From: Lampris incognitus
Taxonomy: Eukaryota; Chordata; Actinopteri; Lampriformes; Lampridae
Assembly: GCF_029633865.1 (NCBI RefSeq)
Contig: NC_079217.1
Coordinates: 53,521,979 to 53,585,978, forward strand
Reading direction: 5' to 3'
DNA: 64,000 nucleotides
A program made the translations under genes and the position numbers. The notes under the pieces are model-generated. The model worked only from the letters and a program-made list of their open reading frames with translations, searched no databases and was not told the DNA's origin. Positions within the stretch are counted from its first letter, which is position 1. The number at the start of each line of letters is the position of its first letter. Positions 61,459 to 64,000 of this stretch are shown here, one piece after another.

Positions 61459-64000
61459 GTGGTCACTGTTGAAACCAGGTCAGTCGCCTCTATAACATCC
61501 AGCAGATCAACAGCTAGCAGAGCTACTGCGGCTCGCGCTAAAGTTGAAGCAGCTCGCGCACTAGCTAACTTTGCTAAAATGGAATCAGAAATAATGATTG
61601 AAAAAGCCCCCATAGAAGCAAGATTGAACACACTGAAGCATGAAAAGGAGGTGGCAGCAGCCATTGCTGAGGCTAGTGTGCTCAAAGAGGCAGCAGAAGA
61701 GTTTGAAAAAGGTGATAGACACTCAGTTGTTGAAGAGGCAACTGAAAGAACGCGCCAGTATGTTGAACACCAGCAACTGCACCATCTGAAAGCGTCAACC
61801 CTTATTCACAGCCCGTAGAGCCTATTGCTCACGTAATGAGACCTGGGACTCAACCCAGACAACGCTTCACCACTTGTGTCTCCAACAGGAGAAATGGAGC
61901 ACTTCTAGGCAGCGTCGCTTCAAAGGTCAAATAACCTGCTTCATCGCCCTTCTCCAGCACAGCCGTCAGCCAACGCAGTTCAGTGCTCATTCAAAAGAGC
62001 CATTCTACAACAGCCACTAGATGGCACTGCTGAGATTAGTAATGTAGCGAGATACTTGGCACGCAGAGATCTTATCACCTCTGGTCTCACAATGTTTGAT
62101 GACTGCCCCGAGAACTACTGGGCGTGGAAATCTTTCCTTAATGCGACTGATGGATTGCAGCTGAGCGCCAGTGAAGAGCTGGCTCCTCATTAAGTGGCTG
62201 GGGCAGGAATCTGCAAAACATGTAAGGAGAATAAGAGCAGTGCTTGTTCGTCATCCTCCTGCTGGATTAAGCAAAGCCTGGCAGCGTTTAGAAGAATGCT
62301 TTGGGGCTCCAGATATAATTGAGAAATCACTCTTTGACAGGGTCATGAACTTTCCAAAGGTCAGTGGTAAAGATCCTGTGAAGCTGAGAGAGCTTGGCGA
62401 TCTGCTGCAAGAGGTAGAAGCTGCCAAATTAGAGGGTCGCCTCCCTGGCCTAAGCTATCTCGACACTGCACGTGGTATCGCCCCAATAGTTGAAAAGTTA
62501 CCGCACAATATCCAAGAACGGTGGCTCTATCAGGGTTTTGAGTATAAGACTGACAATGGCGTGACCTTCCCTCCATTCTCATTTTTCTGCGATTTCGTCT
62601 GCAAAGAAGCACAAGCACGTAACGACCCAGGTTTCAGGCTGACAACAGGTAGCACAGATAACCTCAAGTCAGATGCGTCTGTAAAGAGACCATACAAAAG
62701 CCTAGTTTCTTCTCACAAGACAGATATACCACAGGAGAAGGGCAAGCAGGAAGGATGTAGCTATAAAGCAGGTGATGTTGCGAGACAGTGCCCTCTCCAT
62801 AAGAAGCCGCATCCCCTCAATCGCTGCAGAGGGTTCCGCAGCAAACCTATTGAGGAGCGTAAGGCCTTTCTTAAGGACAATGGTGTTTGTTTTAGATGCT
62901 GCTCCTCAACCAGCCACGTGGCCAAAGACTGCAACGCAGCCATCAAGTGTAGAGAGTGTGAAAGTGAGAACCACATCTCTGCTCTTTATCCTGGACCGCC
63001 GCCGTCTCCACTTTCTGGGCATGGCGGGGAGGGAACAGAAACAACACCTCAGCCTACTGTCTTGTCAAACTGCATTGAAGTCTGTGGAGAAGGTCAGAGC
63101 ACAAGGTCTTGCTCCAAGATCTGCTTAGTGAAGGTCTTCCCTAAAGTACACCCAGAAAGAGTGACAAGAGCATATGTTGTGCTTGATGACCAAAGTAACC
63201 GGTGTCTTGCCAGGTCTGACTTCTTTGACATGTGCAGTATCAAGGGGACTGCCTCGCCATTTACACTCCGTACATGTGCTGAACAACAGAGATGACCGGG
63301 AGAAGGGCTACAGGTTTTGTGGTGGAATCACTAGATGGAGCTTCGACAGTCACACTGCCTATGCTGATCGAGTGCAACAACATTCCAAGTGACAGAGCTG
63401 AAATACCAACTCCTGAGGCGGCACTACATCACCCTCACCTCAAGCCAATAGCACACTCTATCCCACCTCTCGATCCTAAAGCTAAGATCCTCCTCCCCCT
63501 GGGTCGAGACGTACTTAGAGTTCACAAGGTGAGAGAGCAACGGAATGGTCCACACGATGCCCCATACGCACAGAGATTAGACGTGGGATGGGTTATCGTA
63601 GGCAACGTTTGCTTAGGGGACGCTTACAAGCCTGAAGCTGTTCATACTTACCGCACCAATATCCTTGAAAACAAATGCCCTTCCTTCTTCAGCCCATGCC
63701 CAAACAAAATTCGCGTCATAGAGAAGTATGGGTCCAATTCTGAGCACAGACTCTTCCCCATCCCTGAAATGCTTGCACCCTATGAATGCACTCTAGGAGA
63801 AACCGTCTTTAATACAGCCAATGACAACAACAAAATAGGGCTCTCTGTTGAAGACAGACTTTTCCTGGATGTCATGAACAGAGAGATGTACATGGACGAT
63901 GGCAACAGCAGGGTGGCGCCACTCCCTTTCAGAACACCCCGCCAGCACCTCCCTCACAATTGGGACCAGGTCCTCACACGGCTGGCATCTCTCCAGCACA
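61459..64000 (+). pseudogene. BEL/Pao retrotransposon gag-protease region, decayed, runs off the window
   Basis: In three broken frames on + it reads as follows. The N-terminal Gag-like coiled region (61459-61818) has TASRATAARAKVEAARALA. The Gag/capsid-like part (62171-62880) has FGAPDIIEKSLFDRVMNFPK. A zinc knuckle has CFRCCSSTSHVAKDC. A Pao-type (A17) protease has VVLDDQSNRCLA, and the following frame (63292-64000) has GRRATGFVVESLDG and ALLHHPH-like segments. That frame is still open at the window end. A one-base frame change lies near 63290, and a stop-rich gap at 61819-62170. The reverse transcriptase and integrase would lie beyond the window. Confidence 0.8.

Overview
This window looks like nuclear DNA from a ray-finned (teleost) fish. 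It has split vertebrate genes with GT-AG introns and long microsatellites. Its transposable elements are fish-typical: Tc1/mariner, hAT, tRNA-derived SINEs, RTE-like and L1/Tx1-like LINEs, Ty3/gypsy and BEL/Pao. There is no operon structure, CRISPR array or bacterial gene.

Three host genes are visible. (1) On the + strand, positions 1371-2412 hold the last two coding exons of a gene I could not name; it enters from the left and ends in a poly(A) signal near 3532. (2) Convergent with it on the - strand is a complete mmp28 (epilysin, a secreted zinc metalloproteinase) in eight exons from 37692 down to 4905. All exon phases join, giving 520 residues, the same length as I recall for human MMP28. 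(3) Directly upstream of mmp28, in the same orientation, is a complete taf15 (FET-family RNA-binding protein) in sixteen exons from 59882 down to 38501, with an open reading frame of 441 residues. Only about 0.2 kb separates the likely taf15 poly(A) signal from the likely mmp28 TATA box. MMP28 and TAF15 are also neighbours in mammals, which supports both names.

Most of the remaining sequence is transposons in introns and in the flank right of taf15. Several have clear target-site duplications: an L1/Tx1-like LINE (9300-10511), another LINE 3' end (25296-25764), an RTE-like LINE (52737-56373) with a second LINE fragment nested in it, a hAT-like element (42352-46603) with a dead Tc1 element inside, and a perfect small hAT MITE (56877-57131). 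A decayed Ty3/gypsy element (28389-33749) sits inside an unusual palindrome-rich element and carries an RTE fragment at its own LTR junction. A decayed BEL/Pao element runs off the right end from about 61459.

The most unusual system is a set of miniature LTR retrotransposons of about 320-660 bp in three clusters (7142-9175, 26597-27256, 60527-60898). They have LTRs of about 135-155 bp with TG...CA ends, a primer-binding site matching tRNA-Leu, an internal region of about 95-120 bp with no coding capacity, and 4-bp target-site duplications. Each full-length LTR carries a tRNA-like RNA polymerase III promoter (A box and B box). This looks like a hybrid of a TRIM element and a SINE, comparable in logic to plant Cassandra elements, which carry 5S rRNA in their LTRs. 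Two families use two different tRNA-Leu isoacceptors but share the same LTR layout.
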